Below, in pieces: positions 50,187-58,573 of a stretch of DNA of 64,000 bases. Within the stretch, counting starts at the first letter, position 1, and each line of letters starts with the position of its first letter. This DNA comes from Georgenia sp. M64 (GTDB lineage: Bacteria > Actinomycetota > Actinomycetes > Actinomycetales > Actinomycetaceae): positions 310,001-374,000 of the forward strand of contig NZ_CP145809.1 of NCBI RefSeq assembly GCF_038049925.1, read 5' to 3'. Position numbers and translations under genes: made by a program. Under the pieces are notes generated by a model. The model did no database searches, was not told the origin of the DNA, and saw nothing but the letters and a program-made list of their open reading frames with translations.

Positions 50187-51545
50187 TCAGCGGCGGAGGT
50201 CCGAGGCGCCGACCGCCGCCTTGCGGCCGTGGCGCAGGCCGGTGGGGAAGCCGATGACGGCGGGCTGCGCGGTCGAGCACACACCGGTCTCGGGCAGCTC
50301 GAGCTGGAGCCTGCCGGCCGCCTCGACGTCACCCGCCAGGTGGGCGGCCACCGAGCGGACCTGCTCGTACCCGGTCGCGAGCAGGAAGGTCGGAGCGCGT
50401 CCGTAGGACTTCATCCCCACGACGAAGAAGCCCGGCTCGGGGTGGGCGAGGGTGGTCGCGCCGTGCGCCGGGACCGTCCCGCACGAGTGGTGCTCCGGGT
50501 CGATCAGTGGCGCGAGGGCGCTGGGCGCCTCCAGCCCCGGATCGAGGTCGAGCCTCAGCTCGCGCAGCATCTCCAGGTCCGGCCGGAAGCCCGTCGCGCC
50601 GGCCACCGCGTCCACCCGCAGCCGCAGGGCGCCGGCGGGGCGCGCGAGCGTCACGTCGACCTGACGGCCGCCGGCCACGACCTCGAGCGAGGCGACGGTC
50701 GTCGACGTGAGGAGCTCGACCCGGCCGGCCTCCACGGCCTCCCGGACGCGCGTGCCGAGCGCGCCCCGCGCGGGCAGCGCGTCGGCGTCGCCGCCGCCGT
50801 GGGCCCGAGCGGCGGACTGCCCGCGCACCGCCCAGGTGATGCGCGTGGCGGGGGCTCTCTCCTGGAGCTCGACCAGGCTCAGCAGGGTGTTGGCCGCGGA
50901 GTGCCCGGCACCGACGACGAGGACGTGCCCGTCCTCGACGCGGGCCCGGTCGCGACCGAGCACGTCCGGCAGCGGCCCGAGGAGGAGCTCGGCGGCGTCC
51001 GCCTCCCCGGGGGCGGGCAGCCCGGCCGTGCCGAGCGGGTTGCGCCCCGACCACGTCCCCGACGCGTCCACGACCGCCCGGGCCAGGTGGTCGACGACCC
51101 GGCCGTCCACGACGCTCCGCACGAGGAAGGGGCGGTCCGCCCGCCCGGCGGCGTGGGTCTTGTCCGCCCCGTCGCGGCTGACGGCGACGACGCGCGCGCC
51201 GGTGACGATACGGCCGGACAGCGCCCGCGCGAGCGGCTCGAGGTAGTCGCTCACGAGCTCGCCCCCGGTGGGCAGGCCGTCCCTCGGCGGCGCCTGCCAC
51301 CCCGTGCGCCCGAGCAGCCGCCGGGCCGCCTGGTCGACGTCGTACTCCCAGGGGGAGAACAGCCGGACGTGGGACCACTGCCGGACGGCGGCGCCGACGT
51401 CGTCCCCAGCCTCCAGGACGAGAGGCTCGAGACCTCGCTCGAGAAGGTGGGCCGCGGCGGCCAGGCCCACCGGGCCGGCACCGATCACCACGACGGGCAG
51501 GGAGTCGGCGGCGGCGGAGCCTGCCGCGCTCGCGGGCTGGGACAT
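50187..51545 (-). CDS. FAD/NAD(P)-binding flavoprotein of ars-island type
   Basis: 452 residues. The FAD site is VVVIGAGPVGLAAAAHLLERGLEPLVLEAG and a second Rossmann motif VVGAGHSAANTLLSL binds NADPH. ATGFRPD marks the flavin-monooxygenase-like fold. Proteins of this type are frequent in actinobacterial arsenic islands next to ArsN and Acr3, where they are sometimes called ArsO-like. It is divergent from an ArsN-like gene, with an ArsR-type operator between them. No other ars gene is in the window. Oxidation or disulfide reduction of an arsenical remains an inference. Confidence 0.8.
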   Translation of the reverse strand: MSQPASAAGSAAADSLPVVVIGAGPVGLAAAAHLLERGLEPLVLEAGDDVGAAVRQWSHVRLFSPWEYDVDQAARRLLGRTGWQAPPRDGLPTGGELVSDYLEPLARALSGRIVTGARVVAVSRDGADKTHAAGRADRPFLVRSVVDGRVVDHLARAVVDASGTWSGRNPLGTAGLPAPGEADAAELLLGPLPDVLGRDRARVEDGHVLVVGAGHSAANTLLSLVELQERAPATRITWAVRGQSAARAHGGGDADALPARGALGTRVREAVEAGRVELLTSTTVASLEVVAGGRQVDVTLARPAGALRLRVDAVAGATGFRPDLEMLRELRLDLDPGLEAPSALAPLIDPEHHSCGTVPAHGATTLAHPEPGFFVVGMKSYGRAPTFLLATGYEQVRSVAAHLAGDVEAAGRLQLELPETGVCSTAQPAVIGFPTGLRHGRKAAVGASDLRR

Positions 51546-51579
51546 GGGAACCTCCGGTTCGTGCGCCGATGACCGGTCG

Positions 51580-51633
51580 CATTGATGAACGTCGATGGAT
51601 GAAGCATGGAACAGGCATCGACGTTTGTCAATC
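51580..51633. promoter_or_regulatory. 18-bp inverted repeat, candidate ArsR/SmtB operator
   Basis: The left arm CATTGATGAACGTCGATG (51580-51597) and right arm CATCGACGTTTGTCAATC (51616-51633) are inverted copies (15 of 18 positions match) separated by 18 nt. The ATTGA..TCAAT ends and A/T richness are like operators of ArsR/SmtB regulators. It lies between the divergent flavoprotein and acetyltransferase genes. Confidence 0.7.
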
Positions 51634-51653
51634 GATCGGGCATACTGCCGGCC

Positions 51654-52178
51654 ATGTCTCTCACCGTCACCGCCATGGAGCCGGGGCACTGGCCGCAGGT
51701 CGAGTCGATCCTCCGGGCCGGCATCGAGACCGGTCACGCGACGTTCGAGTCTGCCGCCCCCACCTGGGAGCGGTTCGACGCCTCGCACCTTGCGACGCAC
51801 CGAGTCGTCGCCCTCGACGACGCGGTCCTCGACGCCGACGTCGTCCTGGGCTGGGCGGCGGTGAGTGCGGTCTCCACACGGGAGGTCTACGCCGGCGTGG
51901 TCGAGCACTCGGTGTACGTCTCGGACGCCGCGCGCGGGCGCGGCGTGGGCCGCGCTCTGCTCGAGTCGCTCGTCGCCTCCACCGAGGCCGCCGGCATCTG
52001 GACGATCCAGTCCAGCGTCTTTCCCGAGAACGTCGCCAGCCTCGCGCTGCACCGCGCGCTCGGCTTCCGCGAGGTGGGCCGTCGGCAGCGCATCGCGCGG
52101 ATGACCCACGGCGAGCTCGCGGGCAGGTGGCGGGACACGCTGCTTCTCGAGCGGCGCAGCGCGGTCGTCGGGCGCTGA
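51654..52178 (+). CDS. ArsN-like (PAT/ArsN1) N-acetyltransferase
   Basis: 174 residues. GNAT motif A is DAARGRGVGRALLESL. The GIETGHATFESAAPTWERFD start, EHSVYVSDAARG and the GELAGRWRDTLLLERRS end match phosphinothricin/arsinothricin acetyltransferases (ArsN1 group). It would acetylate the alpha-amino group of arsinothricin or phosphinothricin with acetyl-CoA. ATG 51654 is chosen; ATG 51606 would place translation inside the operator. The ars-like setting supports arsinothricin over phosphinothricin. Confidence 0.78.
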   Translation: MSLTVTAMEPGHWPQVESILRAGIETGHATFESAAPTWERFDASHLATHRVVALDDAVLDADVVLGWAAVSAVSTREVYAGVVEHSVYVSDAARGRGVGRALLESLVASTEAAGIWTIQSSVFPENVASLALHRALGFREVGRRQRIARMTHGELAGRWRDTLLLERRSAVVGR

Positions 52179-52209
52179 AGCCGGTCCCCTGGCGACGGTC
52201 GCGCCGGGA

Positions 52210-52215
52210 TACGCT
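52210..52215 (+). promoter_or_regulatory. -10 element TACGCT of a leaderless promoter (small membrane protein)
   Basis: TACGCT, then CGGCCG, then the GTG at 52222; no Shine-Dalgarno. Confidence 0.5.
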
Positions 52216-52221
52216 CGGCCG

Positions 52222-52593
52222 GTGACCGGGCCGGACGGCGTTGCAGTGACCGAGTCGATCGCCGCTGCTGCCGGGAACGCCGGGCTGGCCATGATCTTCG
52301 CGGCCTTCGTGGTCCGTGGGCTGTACCTCCGGTGGCACCGGACGGAGGCGGTCCACGTCGTCGAGGGCGGTCTGCACCGCCTTCGCTGGCACGGCCGGAG
52401 GCACATGCACGAGGTGTCCTACGAGCCGACGGGTCCCGCCCCGGCGGTGGGCGCGGTCGTGCCGCTCTGGTTCCACGCCGGCGATCCGTCCCGGTGGTCG
52501 CTCACGGCCCCGTACCGCGGCGCCCGTGCGCTGGCCGCCGCGGGTGCCGTCCTGGCCGCGGCCGGCCTCCTGCTCGGGTTCGTCCTGCCATGA
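52222..52593 (+). CDS. small membrane protein
   Basis: 123 residues. A first membrane segment (GNAGLAMIFAAFVVRGLYL) and a last one (ALAAAGAVLAAAGLLLGFVL) flank a roughly 55-residue beta-rich loop (VHVVEGGLHRLRWHGRRHMHEVSYEPTG, VPLWFHAGDPSRWSL). The layout resembles DUF3592-like proteins, but I cannot assign it firmly. GTG start with a leaderless-type promoter. Confidence 0.6.
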   Translation: MTGPDGVAVTESIAAAAGNAGLAMIFAAFVVRGLYLRWHRTEAVHVVEGGLHRLRWHGRRHMHEVSYEPTGPAPAVGAVVPLWFHAGDPSRWSLTAPYRGARALAAAGAVLAAAGLLLGFVLP

Positions 52594-52621
52594 CCCGGTC
52601 CACGGGCGCGCCCTGACGGAA

Positions 52622-52652
52622 GGGCCGGGCGGGGTGCGCACCCGCCCGGCCC
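52622..52652. terminator. bidirectional hairpin terminator
   Basis: A perfect 12-bp stem GGGCCGGGCGGG/CCCGCCCGGCCC with a 7-nt loop lies between the convergent membrane-protein and OsmC genes. Confidence 0.75.
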
Positions 52653-52670
52653 CGTCTCGCCATCCGCCGG

Positions 52671-53219
52671 TCAGGGGCGGCGGACCACCCACACCTCACG
52701 CAGGTCGACACCGGCGTCGGTGAGGAGGTTCAGCAGTGGGCAGCGGCGCCGCACCTGGTCCTTGAGCTCGGCCAGCTCGGCCTCCGGCACCGAGGTGGTG
52801 AGCGTGAGCGTCAGGGTCAGCTGCTGGAAGTGCGGCGAGACGTCCGCGGTGCCGAGGAACCCGCGGATGTCCAGGGTTCCGGTCGCGTGGCTCTCGAACG
52901 CCGCGACGGGGACGTCGAGCTCACCGGCGACGGTCTCGACGACGACCGAGACGCACCCGGCGAGCGAGCCCAGCAGGTACTCGATGGGGTTGGCGGCCTC
53001 GTCGGTGCCGCCGAGGGAGGTCGGCTCGGCGACGGTGAAGCCGAACCGGCGGGCCTCGACGGAAGTGGAGAGCCGGCCCTTCCACCGTCCGGCGGCGCTG
53101 AAGTCGGCGAGCCGGGGCGTGGGGTCGTAGGCGCGGACGGGGCTGACAGCGGTGGGGGTCTCGCTGGTGGTGCTGAGGGTGATGGGGCTGACGGTGGTGG
53201 GGCTGACGGTGGTGGTCAT
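52671..53219 (-). CDS. OsmC-family peroxiredoxin-like protein
   Basis: 182 residues. The OsmC/YhfA fold shows GTDEAANPIEYLLGSLAGCVSVVVETVA, with the first redox Cys in LAGC, and the second Cys in RRRCPLLNLLTDAGVDL, so both redox cysteines are present. It probably reduces organic hydroperoxides or handles sulfur species. The first 35 residues are a Thr/Ser/Val repeat (TTVSPTTVSPIT) and probably disordered; a later start is possible. A peptide-sized frame lies about 95 bp upstream on the same strand. Confidence 0.85.
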   Translation of the reverse strand: MTTTVSPTTVSPITLSTTSETPTAVSPVRAYDPTPRLADFSAAGRWKGRLSTSVEARRFGFTVAEPTSLGGTDEAANPIEYLLGSLAGCVSVVVETVAGELDVPVAAFESHATGTLDIRGFLGTADVSPHFQQLTLTLTLTTSVPEAELAELKDQVRRRCPLLNLLTDAGVDLREVWVVRRP

Positions 53220-53600
53220 GGTCTTCTCCTGTGGCGGGGCGAGGGGGCGGATACGTCGTCGCCGCGCGCCCGGCAGCGCCTGACCGCCCGGGGCGGTCCG
53301 ACGCGGGAGGGGGTCAGCGGATGACCCGTCCCCCGGACGCGCGGCCGCGCATTCGGGTCGCCCGGAGCAGCCGGACCGTCGTACCGGACATCGCTGCTCC
53401 CCTCTCGCGGACCTGGCCATCGGTGGATGGAGGGACGCTAACGGGTCCCCTCCCCGCACCGACCAGCGGCGACCGGCGACTGGGACGGCACAGGTGATCC
53501 GTCCCGGATGGTGGGAATTCACCGTTGACCGGTGGACGGCGAGGGCGGACCATCGAGGTGCGGCCGGCCGGGGAGTCCCGGCCCCGCCGAGGAGGCCGAC
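53220..53600. other. intergenic region between OsmC and DUF1059 genes
   Basis: The 381 bp contain one possible 25-residue frame (53314-53391, minus) and a small dyad CCATC-GGTG-GATGG at 53417-53430. GGAGG at 53590-53594 is the ribosome site of the DUF1059 gene. Nothing else could be supported. Confidence 0.5.
53314..53391 (-). CDS. possible 25-residue basic leader peptide upstream of osmC-like gene
   Basis: ATG 53391 has a good GGGGAG Shine-Dalgarno 8 nt upstream. The frame encodes MSGTTVRLLRATRMRGRASG then GRVIR, seven of 25 residues being Arg. It ends 94 bp before the OsmC-like start on the same strand. Short basic leader peptides before sulfur and redox genes are known in actinobacteria, but those usually contain Cys, absent here. 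It may be chance. Confidence 0.3.
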   Translation of the reverse strand: MSGTTVRLLRATRMRGRASGGRVIR

Positions 53601-53783
53601 ATGGTCAGGAAGGTCGCGGACTGCCGGGACACCCCGAGCGTCATGGGGTGCACCCTCACCATCTCGGGTGAGGAGGAGGAGGTGGTGCGGGCCGCCGTCG
53701 AGCACGCCATCTCCGTCCACGGGCACGAGGACAGCCCGGAGCTGTGGGACGAGACGCGCCGCACCCTCAAGGACGAGGTCTAG
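53601..53783 (+). CDS. DUF1059 domain protein
   Basis: 60 residues. It starts MVRKVADCRDTPSVMGCTLTI with the two conserved Cys, then SGEEEEVVRAAVEHAISVHGHED, which is the whole DUF1059 domain. GGAGG lies 6 nt before the ATG. It is convergent with modC (6-bp gap). Function unknown; a small redox or metal role has been speculated from the Cys pair (inference). Confidence 0.82.
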   Translation: MVRKVADCRDTPSVMGCTLTISGEEEEVVRAAVEHAISVHGHEDSPELWDETRRTLKDEV

Positions 53784-53789
53784 GGCCTC

Positions 53790-54926
53790 TCACGCCTGGA
53801 AGATGGTCACCTCGGCCGTCTTGACGCTGAAGACGGCCTCGGTGCCCGGGGTGAGGTCGAGCGCGGCCACGGAGGCGGGCGTGATGTCCGCCGCGAGGAC
53901 GTGCCCGGTGGCGGTGGTGCCCCGGACCCGGACGAGGTCGCCCTGGCGCTCGAGCGCGCCCACCCGCACGGGCAGGGCGTTGCGCGGGCTGCCCCCGGGA
54001 GGTGTCCGGTGCACCGAGACGGCGCGCGGCCCGAACGTCGCGGCGACCGCCTCCCCCGGTGCGCACCCGGCGTCGACGAGCCCGTGGACGACGAGGGCCG
54101 GCGCGCTCGTCCGGTCCGCCGCCGTCCCGGTGGCCGGTGCGATGACGGCGTCCTCGTCGTCGGCGAGGTTGCCCAGGACGAGGTTGACCCCGGCGAGCGC
54201 GGCGGCGAAGCGGGACCGTGGACGGGTCAGGACCTCCCCGACCGGCCCGGTCTCCACGACCGTCCCGCCGTCGAGCACGACGACGTCGTCGGCGACCGCG
54301 AGGACGTCGAGGAGGTCGTGGGTGACCAGGACCGCCGTCCGGCCGGAGCCGCGCAGCACGTCGCGCAGCAGGTGGCGCATCTCGGCCGCGGAGCCGACGT
54401 CGAGCGCGGAGAGCGGCTCGTCCAGGAGGACCACCTCGGGGTCGGGTGCCAGCGCCCGGGCCAGCGCCACCCGCTGCGACTGCCCACCCGAGAGCGCCGC
54501 CGGTCGCCGCCCGGCCAGGTCGGCGCACCCGACCCGGTCGAGCAGCGTCAGGGCCAGGCGGTCCGCCTCCCGGCGCCCCGCCCCCGCCGCGCGCGGCCCG
54601 AAGGCGACGTTGTCGAGCGCCGTGAGGTGGGGGAAGAGCAGGGGGTCCTGGGCGAGCAGCGTGACGCGGCGGTCGTGCGGCGGCGCCCAGGCGCGCGGGC
54701 CCGCGACGAGGCGCCCCCCGACGTGGACGGTGCCGGACGACGGCGCCGCCAGCCCCGCGACGAGCGCCAGGAGGGTGGACTTGCCCGCGCCGTTCGGGCC
54801 GAGCACACCGAGCACGCGCCCCGGCCGGGCCTCGACGTCGAGCCGCACGCCCCGGGCGGCCACCTCCGCGTGCACGGCCACCGCCGGGTGGTCGCCGGCC
54901 GGCGCGCCGGCCCGCGTGCCGTTCAC
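53790..54926 (-). CDS. modC: molybdate ABC transporter ATP-binding protein
   Basis: 378 residues from a GTG that overlaps the modB stop (GTGA). Walker A is GPNGAGKST, the signature [16 protein letters not shown], Walker [13 protein letters not shown] and the switch His in THDLLDV. A C-terminal TOBE domain ([51 protein letters not shown]) senses molybdate. It energises ModB for molybdate or tungstate import. Confidence 0.93.
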   Translation of the reverse strand: MNGTRAGAPAGDHPAVAVHAEVAARGVRLDVEARPGRVLGVLGPNGAGKSTLLALVAGLAAPSSGTVHVGGRLVAGPRAWAPPHDRRVTLLAQDPLLFPHLTALDNVAFGPRAAGAGRREADRLALTLLDRVGCADLAGRRPAALSGGQSQRVALARALAPDPEVVLLDEPLSALDVGSAAEMRHLLRDVLRGSGRTAVLVTHDLLDVLAVADDVVVLDGGTVVETGPVGEVLTRPRSRFAAALAGVNLVLGNLADDEDAVIAPATGTAADRTSAPALVVHGLVDAGCAPGEAVAATFGPRAVSVHRTPPGGSPRNALPVRVGALERQGDLVRVRGTTATGHVLAADITPASVAALDLTPGTEAVFSVKTAEVTIFQA

Positions 54927-55741
54927 CGTCGCGCCCGGTGGGTGGCCAGCACGACGACGACGGCGACCGCGACCAGCAGGACCGACAGGGCCAGGGCCGC
55001 CTCGGGGTCGGTCTCGCGCTGGAGGTAGATCTCCAGCGGCAGGGTCCGGGTGACGCCCTCGAGGGAGCCGGCGAACGTGAGGGTCGCACCGAACTCACCG
55101 AGGGAGCGGGCGAACGCCAGGGCGGTCCCCGAGCCGAGTGCGGGCAGCAGCAGAGGCAGGCTCACCCGCCGCAGGACGGTGGTCGGTCGGGCCCCCAAGG
55201 TCGCCGCCACCTGCTCGTAGCGTCCGCCCGCCGTGCGCACGGCGCCCTCGAGGGACAGGACGAGAAAGGGCAGGGAGACGAACGCCTGGGCGAGGACGAC
55301 GGCCGCGGTCGAGAAGGCGATGTCCACGCCGAGCGCCTCGAGCCGGGCGCCGAGCAGTCCTCGCCGGCCCAGGGTGGCCAGGAGGGCGAGGCCCGAGACG
55401 ACCGGCGGCAGGACGAGGGGGAGGAGGACCAGGGTGCGTACCACCCGCAGCCCTGGCAGCCGGGTGCGGGCCAGGACGAGCGCGAGCGGGACGCCCAGGA
55501 CGACCACGATCGCGGTGGCCGCCGCGGAGGTGCGCAGGCTGAGCCCGAGGGCGGCAAGCGCGGAGTCGGTGGTCAGCAGCTCGGGCAGACGGTCCCACGG
55601 CACCCGGGCGAGCATGCCGAGGACCGGCAGGGCGACGAGCGTCGCAGCGACCGCGGCGGGCACGAACACCCAGCGGGGCAGCCCGGCGGTCCGTTCGTCG
55701 GGCCGTAGCGCGCCGACCTCGCGCGGGGCGTGGCCGCTCAC
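54923..55741 (-). CDS. modB: molybdate ABC transporter permease
   Basis: 272 residues and about six membrane segments. The signatures [22 protein letters not shown] and [30 protein letters not shown] are diagnostic of ModB. The GTG start overlaps the modA stop and its stop overlaps modC (GTGA at both), so the three are tightly coupled. It forms the membrane channel with ModA and ModC. Confidence 0.94.
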   Translation of the reverse strand: MSGHAPREVGALRPDERTAGLPRWVFVPAAVAATLVALPVLGMLARVPWDRLPELLTTDSALAALGLSLRTSAAATAIVVVLGVPLALVLARTRLPGLRVVRTLVLLPLVLPPVVSGLALLATLGRRGLLGARLEALGVDIAFSTAAVVLAQAFVSLPFLVLSLEGAVRTAGGRYEQVAATLGARPTTVLRRVSLPLLLPALGSGTALAFARSLGEFGATLTFAGSLEGVTRTLPLEIYLQRETDPEAALALSVLLVAVAVVVVLATHRARR

Positions 55742-56559
55742 GGCAGCGTGAAGCCGGCGTCGGCCAGGACGGTCCGGCCGGGCGCCCCCGTGACGGCGTC
55801 GAGCCACAGCGCGGCGAGCTCGGGGTCGCCGCCGGTCACGGCCGCCGCCGGGTAGCGGTTGAGCACGTCCGTCGAGCCGGGGACGTCGACCACCTCGACG
55901 GCGCCGCCGGCGCGGCGGGCGTCCGTGGCGTAGACGACCCCGGCGTCGGCCTGCCCGGAGGTGACCTTGCCGAGGACGTCGGTGACGGCGGACTCCTCGC
56001 TCACCGGTGCCAGCGTGACGCCGTCGCGCCGGGCCAGCTCGGCCGCGGCGGCCCCGCACGGCACCTGGGGCGCGCAGACGACGAGCGCGGCACCGTCGAG
56101 GTCGTCGAGGCCGGTGACCCCGGCGGGGTTGCCCGCCGGCACCACGAGCACGGGGGAGTTCTCGGCCACCACCACCGGGGCGGCGACGGCGCCGTCGTGC
56201 TCGGCCCGGGCCATCGTCGTCTCGTCGGCGGTCATGAGCACGTCGGCCGGGGCGCCGGCGAGGACCTGGGCCACGAGGTCGGCCGACCCGCCGAAGGAGA
56301 GGGTGACCTCGACCGAGGGGTGGGCCGCCTCGACGGCCGCGGCGAGCTCCTCCACGACCTCGCTCAGCGAGGCGGCAGCGAGGACGACGAGCTCGCCGGC
56401 TGCCTCGCCGGTGCTCCCCGCAGCACCGGCGGAGGACCCACCTGCGCCCTCGTCGCTCCCGCCGCCCGTGCAGCCCGCCAGCGTGGCCGCCACCACGGCG
56501 AGCAGGGCAGCGACGCGGCGTTGCCCCCTCACGCGCGCCCGGTGCCGGTGCGTCGTCAC
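55738..56559 (-). CDS. modA: molybdate-binding lipoprotein
   Basis: 273 residues. A lipoprotein signal ([13 protein letters not shown], Cys30) and a Gly/Ser linker precede the ModA domain: [47 protein letters not shown], and a late [14 protein letters not shown]. It binds molybdate outside the membrane and delivers it to ModBC. The GTG start overlaps the stop of the HTH-TOBE gene (GTGA). Confidence 0.94.
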   Translation of the reverse strand: MTTHRHRARVRGQRRVAALLAVVAATLAGCTGGGSDEGAGGSSAGAAGSTGEAAGELVVLAAASLSEVVEELAAAVEAAHPSVEVTLSFGGSADLVAQVLAGAPADVLMTADETTMARAEHDGAVAAPVVVAENSPVLVVPAGNPAGVTGLDDLDGAALVVCAPQVPCGAAAAELARRDGVTLAPVSEESAVTDVLGKVTSGQADAGVVYATDARRAGGAVEVVDVPGSTDVLNRYPAAAVTGGDPELAALWLDAVTGAPGRTVLADAGFTLP

Positions 56560-56960
56560 GCGTGCCCAGGGACGGTCTCGACGATGACGTTGGTGGCCTT
56601 GACCACGGCCGTCGCGGTCGAGCCGGGCTCGAGGCCGAGCTCGGTCGCGGCCTCCGCGCTCATGAGCGAGACGACGCGGAACGGCCCGCACTGCATCTCC
56701 ACCTGGGCCATCACCGTGTCGGCGACGACGCGGGTGACCAGGCCGGTGAAGCTGTTGCGCGCCGAGCGGCTCACCCCGGCGTCCCCGGCGGGCTGGGCGG
56801 CCAGCTGCTGGGCGTGCCGGGCGAGCTCGGCGCCGTCGACGGTCTTCCGGCCCGCGGCGTCCGCACGCGCCGTCAGCCGGCCGTCGTCGACCCAGCGGCG
56901 GACGGTGTCGTCGCTGACGCCGAGCAGCCGGGCGGCCTCGGAGATCCGGTAGTGCGGCAC
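56556..56960 (-). CDS. HTH-TOBE molybdate-responsive regulator
   Basis: 134 residues. Residues 1-55 are an excisionase/MerR-like HTH ([26 protein letters not shown]). Residues about 68-130 are a TOBE/molbindin domain ([44 protein letters not shown]). It probably binds molybdate and regulates modABC, with which it is overlapped, as an actinobacterial analogue of ModE with a different DNA-binding half. A perfect 14-bp palindrome lies 16 bp upstream. Confidence 0.87.
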   Translation of the reverse strand: MPHYRISEAARLLGVSDDTVRRWVDDGRLTARADAAGRKTVDGAELARHAQQLAAQPAGDAGVSRSARNSFTGLVTRVVADTVMAQVEMQCGPFRVVSLMSAEAATELGLEPGSTATAVVKATNVIVETVPGHA

Positions 56961-56975
56961 AACGGCAAGCGTACT

Positions 56976-56989
56976 GCCGCAGCTGCGGC
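56976..56989. promoter_or_regulatory. 14-bp palindrome, candidate operator of the mod operon
   Basis: GCCGCAGCTGCGGC is a perfect palindrome 16 bp upstream of the GTG of the HTH-TOBE gene, where a repressor would block initiation. It may equally be chance in GC-rich DNA. Confidence 0.4.
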
Positions 56990-57008
56990 GCCAGTGAGCG
57001 GTTCTGTG

Positions 57009-57056
57009 TCGCGGGTGCGGGTGCGGGTGCGGGTGCGGGTGCGGGTGCGGGTGCGG
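57009..57056. repeat. hexanucleotide repeat (GGGTGC)n between narI and the mod operon
   Basis: About 7.5 uninterrupted GGGTGC copies lie in the 144-bp gap. G-tracts on this strand are three long and regularly spaced, so a G-quadruplex is possible. On the minus strand it would encode Arg-Thr repeats, but no gene is supported. Confidence 0.9.
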
Positions 57057-57104
57057 AGTGTGCGGTTGTGCGGGTGTTCGGGCCCGGGTGCGTCTGCCCC
57101 GCCG

Positions 57105-57878
57105 TTAGTTCCGGGTGCTCGTCGGGCGGTTCCGGTCGCGGGGCCGGGTCGAGGGCTCCCAGCCACGGCGCGGGTCCCGCGTGGTGGTCCCGGCCTCGCG
57201 TGAGCGGTAGACGATGTACGGCCGCGTCGAGTACTGCACCGGCGCCGAGAAGGCGTGCACCAGCCGGGTGAACGGCCACACGAGGAACAGCAGGAACGCG
57301 GCCGTGATGTGGAGCTTGAACGGCAGCGGGACGTCCGTCATGAGCTCGGGCTGGGGCTGGAAGTACAGCAGCGAGCGCAGCCAGGGGGAGATGGTCTCCC
57401 GGTAGTCGTAGCCGTGCCCGTCGCCGAGGAGCTGCAGCTGGACGGTCGCCCAGGTCCCGAGCAGGATCGGCAGGGCCAGGAGGACGTACATGGCCTTGTC
57501 CACCCGCGTCGTCGCGAGGAACACCGGGCCGGTGCGGCGGCGGCGGTAGATGAGGATCGCCAGCCCGACGATGGTCATCACCGCGGCCACGGACCCCATG
57601 TAGGTGGCGATCCAGTGGTACCAGGTCTCGTTGAAGCCGACGGCCTCGGTGACGTCCTTGGGGATGAGCAGGCCCATGAAGTGCCCGAGCCCGACGAAGA
57701 TGATCCCGAAGTGGAACAGCGGTGAGCCCAGCCGCAGGATCGTGTGCTCGTAGAGCTCGGACGAGCGCGTGGTCCAGCCGTACTTGTCGTAGCGGTACCG
57801 CCAGATCATGCCCACGACGAAGACCGCCATGGAGACGTACGGGAAGACCACCCACAGGAGGATCTCGGTGGCACTCAT
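57105..57878 (-). CDS. narI: respiratory nitrate reductase gamma subunit
   Basis: 257 residues. Five membrane segments begin with LLWVVFPYVSMAVFVVGMIWRYRYDKYGW, followed by HFGIIFVGLGHFMGLL and WPFTRLVHAFSAPVQYSTRPYIVYR. The conserved His residues that hold two b-type hemes are present. It passes electrons from quinol to NarH. The C-terminal 25 residues are an Arg/Thr/Pro extension absent from E. coli NarI. The ATG overlaps the narJ stop (ATGA). Confidence 0.95.
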   Translation of the reverse strand: MSATEILLWVVFPYVSMAVFVVGMIWRYRYDKYGWTTRSSELYEHTILRLGSPLFHFGIIFVGLGHFMGLLIPKDVTEAVGFNETWYHWIATYMGSVAAVMTIVGLAILIYRRRRTGPVFLATTRVDKAMYVLLALPILLGTWATVQLQLLGDGHGYDYRETISPWLRSLLYFQPQPELMTDVPLPFKLHITAAFLLFLVWPFTRLVHAFSAPVQYSTRPYIVYRSREAGTTTRDPRRGWEPSTRPRDRNRPTSTRN

Positions 57879-58573
57879 GCCCTCACCCCTTCGTGACTCG
57901 CCCCGCCCGGGGCGAACGGCTCCAACGGTCCGAGCGCGCTGAGCCCCACCATCTCGGTCGGTGGCCCGGCGGTGATGAGCTGGAGGAAGCGGTCCTCCAC
58001 GTCGGGCGTCGGCCGGGGCAGCACCATGCACACCGCCTCGACGGCGGCGGCGTACGGGCTCCCGAGCGACGTCAGGGCCGAGCGGAGCACCTCCAGCCCC
58101 TCGCGGTGCGCGGCGAGCAGCGACGTGCCGATCTCGGCGTCGCCCACGGCGGCGAACTCGAGCGTGATCGGGAGGAAGTCGGGCAGCTCGTCGCGGTCGA
58201 CCTCCCACCCGCCGGCCCGGTAGGCCTCGACGAAGCGCACGAGCGCGCTGCCGCGGCGGCGGGTGTCGCCGGTGTGGAAGTAGGACAGGTACATCGAGCA
58301 CTTGCGCCTGAGGTCGAACGTGGCCACGTAGTGCCGGGCCGCGGCGTCGCCCTCGCTGCCCAGGAGGTGCTCGGCGACGGTCAGGAGGCGCTCGCGCACC
58401 TGTGGCGGCAGCTCGCCGACGCCGTCGCGGACCGCCGCGACGCGGCGGAGCTGGTCGGCGCCGGGGTAGTCCAGCAGGACCGACGCGGCCATGAACGTCA
58501 CCGCCCGCTGCTCCGCGTCGACCGCCACGGTCGAGAGCCGAGGGAGCGCCGGGACGCGCGCGGGGCCGCTCAT
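57875..58573 (-). CDS. narJ: nitrate reductase assembly chaperone
   Basis: 232 residues, in the TorD/DmsD/NarJ chaperone family: VTFMAASVLLDYPGAD, LLGSEGDAAARHYVATFDLRRKCSMYLSYFHTGDTRRRG and LPITLEFAA. It inserts the molybdenum cofactor into NarG and is not part of the final enzyme. It overlaps narH and narI by ATGA at both ends. Confidence 0.94.
   Translation of the reverse strand: MSGPARVPALPRLSTVAVDAEQRAVTFMAASVLLDYPGADQLRRVAAVRDGVGELPPQVRERLLTVAEHLLGSEGDAAARHYVATFDLRRKCSMYLSYFHTGDTRRRGSALVRFVEAYRAGGWEVDRDELPDFLPITLEFAAVGDAEIGTSLLAAHREGLEVLRSALTSLGSPYAAAVEAVCMVLPRPTPDVEDRFLQLITAGPPTEMVGLSALGPLEPFAPGGASHEGVRA

Noticed and set aside
51606-51653. Earlier ATG for the ArsN-like acetyltransferase
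   Set aside because: It would place the first codons inside the inverted-repeat operator and add 16 residues not expected for the family. ATG 51654 is better.
56873-57166. Minus-strand frame encoding Arg-Thr repeats
   Set aside because: It is only the translation of the GGGTGC hexamer and overlaps the HTH-TOBE gene; no ribosome site or domain.
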